Source: Candidatus Helarchaeota archaeon (GTDB lineage: Archaea; Asgardarchaeota; Lokiarchaeia; Helarchaeales; JABXJV01). Taken from it: a stretch of 7,872 nucleotides of DNA. Shown here one piece after another: positions 7,163 through 7,872 of this stretch; position 1 is the stretch's first letter; each line of letters starts with the position of its first letter. Location of the stretch: the NCBI GenBank assembly GCA_013375355.1, contig JABXJV010000190.1, positions 1 to 7,872 on the forward strand, given 5' to 3'. The notes beneath the pieces are model-generated. The model searched no databases. It was given only the letters and a program-made list of their open reading frames with translations, and had not been told where the DNA came from. A program made the position numbers and the translations under genes.

Positions 7163-7872
7163 ATGCTACGCAAACGAAAAAAAACAGAACAGCTTGGAAT
7201 TTTCCAAAATCAAATATTATTTTTGCTAAAATATAGAAGCATGCATGGATATGAGCTTCTAGATGTTTTAAAGAAAAAAGGTTGGCGACCATCGACCGGA
7301 TCTCTCTATCCTGCTTTAAAAAAACTTGAAGAAAAAGGTTATGTCAAATCGTTCGAAAGTACTCAATTACGTGGACCAAAAAAACGAAAAAACTACATAC
7401 TTACTGTAAAAGGATTAGATTATCTACAAGAAAATTTCTTTTATGATATTACACAAGATATTTTGAGGACTAAATTATACATAAATCCCTTTCAAGAATT
7501 GGTTCAGAATTTAACTCCATATTTTAATAAGGGAGGCTTAGTTTTAGATTTGTTAAATTATATAGACCCAGAGGCAGTCCTAAAATATCTCCTTAAAGGA
7601 AGAATCCCAAAAACTATTGAATTTATGAAGATTTATGAATTTTATAACCTAATTAATGAAAATAAAATGAAGATTTGGACCCAAATTTTATTATTTTTTC
7701 CGTTTTCAATGACTTATCGTGATTTTGGTGGTTCACCAGTAGAAAAATATCAAGAATTGTTTAATCATATTAAAAATTTCCTCATTGATGATGGGAAACT
7801 TTGGATAATTGATGTAGAATGGATTCAAACACATTTTCTGGTCGATGCTTTAACTTTCTTAGCGACAGGTGA
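7163..7872 (+). CDS. PadR-family transcriptional regulator with a long C-terminal domain (3' end beyond window)
   Basis: Open from the ATG at 7163 to the right edge (236 complete codons). Residues 11-90 are a PadR-type winged helix: FQNQILFLLKYRSMHGYELL, then STGSLYPALKKLEEKGYV (44-61) as the recognition region, then the wing with RGPKKRKNYILTVKG (70-84). PadR proteins are dimeric repressors, often responding to small molecules. Ordinary members follow the winged helix with only a short helix or about 80 helical residues; here at least 145 more residues continue. The part from about 190 on (SPVEKYQELFNHIKN, DDGKLWIIDVEW) resembles the late strand-helix unit of class I methyltransferases, but no GxGxG motif is visible, so the domain may be degenerate or unrelated. 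No clear ribosome site precedes the ATG; translation may couple to the kinase, whose TGA ends three bases upstream in the same frame. The DNA-binding part is secure; the C-terminal call is tentative. Confidence 0.85.
   Translation, partial: MLRKRKKTEQLGIFQNQILFLLKYRSMHGYELLDVLKKKGWRPSTGSLYPALKKLEEKGYVKSFESTQLRGPKKRKNYILTVKGLDYLQENFFYDITQDILRTKLYINPFQELVQNLTPYFNKGGLVLDLLNYIDPEAVLKYLLKGRIPKTIEFMKIYEFYNLINENKMKIWTQILLFFPFSMTYRDFGGSPVEKYQELFNHIKNFLIDDGKLWIIDVEWIQTHFLVDALTFLATG

Noticed and set aside
7110..7292. 60-codon minus-strand frame across the kinase/PadR junction
   Set aside because: It overlaps two well-supported plus-strand genes, including the PadR helix-turn-helix.
1..7872. Search for CRISPR arrays, tRNA genes and insertion-sequence ends
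   Set aside because: No regularly spaced repeats, no tRNA cloverleaf with a TTC-type T-arm, and no transposase or terminal inverted repeats were seen by eye.

Overview
The window is about 70% A+T and compact, and it looks archaeal. Several starts carry GAGGT or AAGGT-type Shine-Dalgarno sites, one gene starts with TTG, TATA-like boxes precede some genes, and a bare T9 run follows the leftward gene cluster. Isoleucine- and lysine-rich proteins, a large branched-polyamine-synthase (BpsA) homologue, and a membrane protein with a small helix-turn-helix-like tail suggest an Asgard (Lokiarchaeia-like) archaeon. That lineage call is an inference from style and gene content; no rRNA or marker gene is present.

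Layout. Positions 1-117 form an edge segment whose first ~55 bases are clearly richer in G+C and fold into a hairpin; it may be the end of a gene or RNA lying mostly outside the window. Positions 183-4276 hold three minus-strand genes, read right to left: a small TIM-barrel protein distantly like aldo/keto reductases, a 575-residue BpsA-like aminopropyltransferase with a long C-terminal extension, and a ~10-pass membrane protein. A 153-base A+T-rich divergent promoter region (4277-4429) separates them from the plus-strand genes: a multi-pass GT-C-like glycosyltransferase candidate, a complete FGGY-family carbohydrate kinase, and a PadR-family regulator cut by the right edge.

How the genes may work together. 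The kinase and the PadR gene are almost certainly co-transcribed: only three bases separate them, and they share a reading frame across one TGA codon. The regulator may therefore control the kinase operon. The leftward genes could form one transcription unit (gaps of 60 and 95 bases), but each has its own ribosome site and their functions do not combine into a known pathway. The most noteworthy points are the extended BpsA-like protein with an altered GDxD motif, and the PadR protein whose long C-terminal part resembles the end of a methyltransferase fold.
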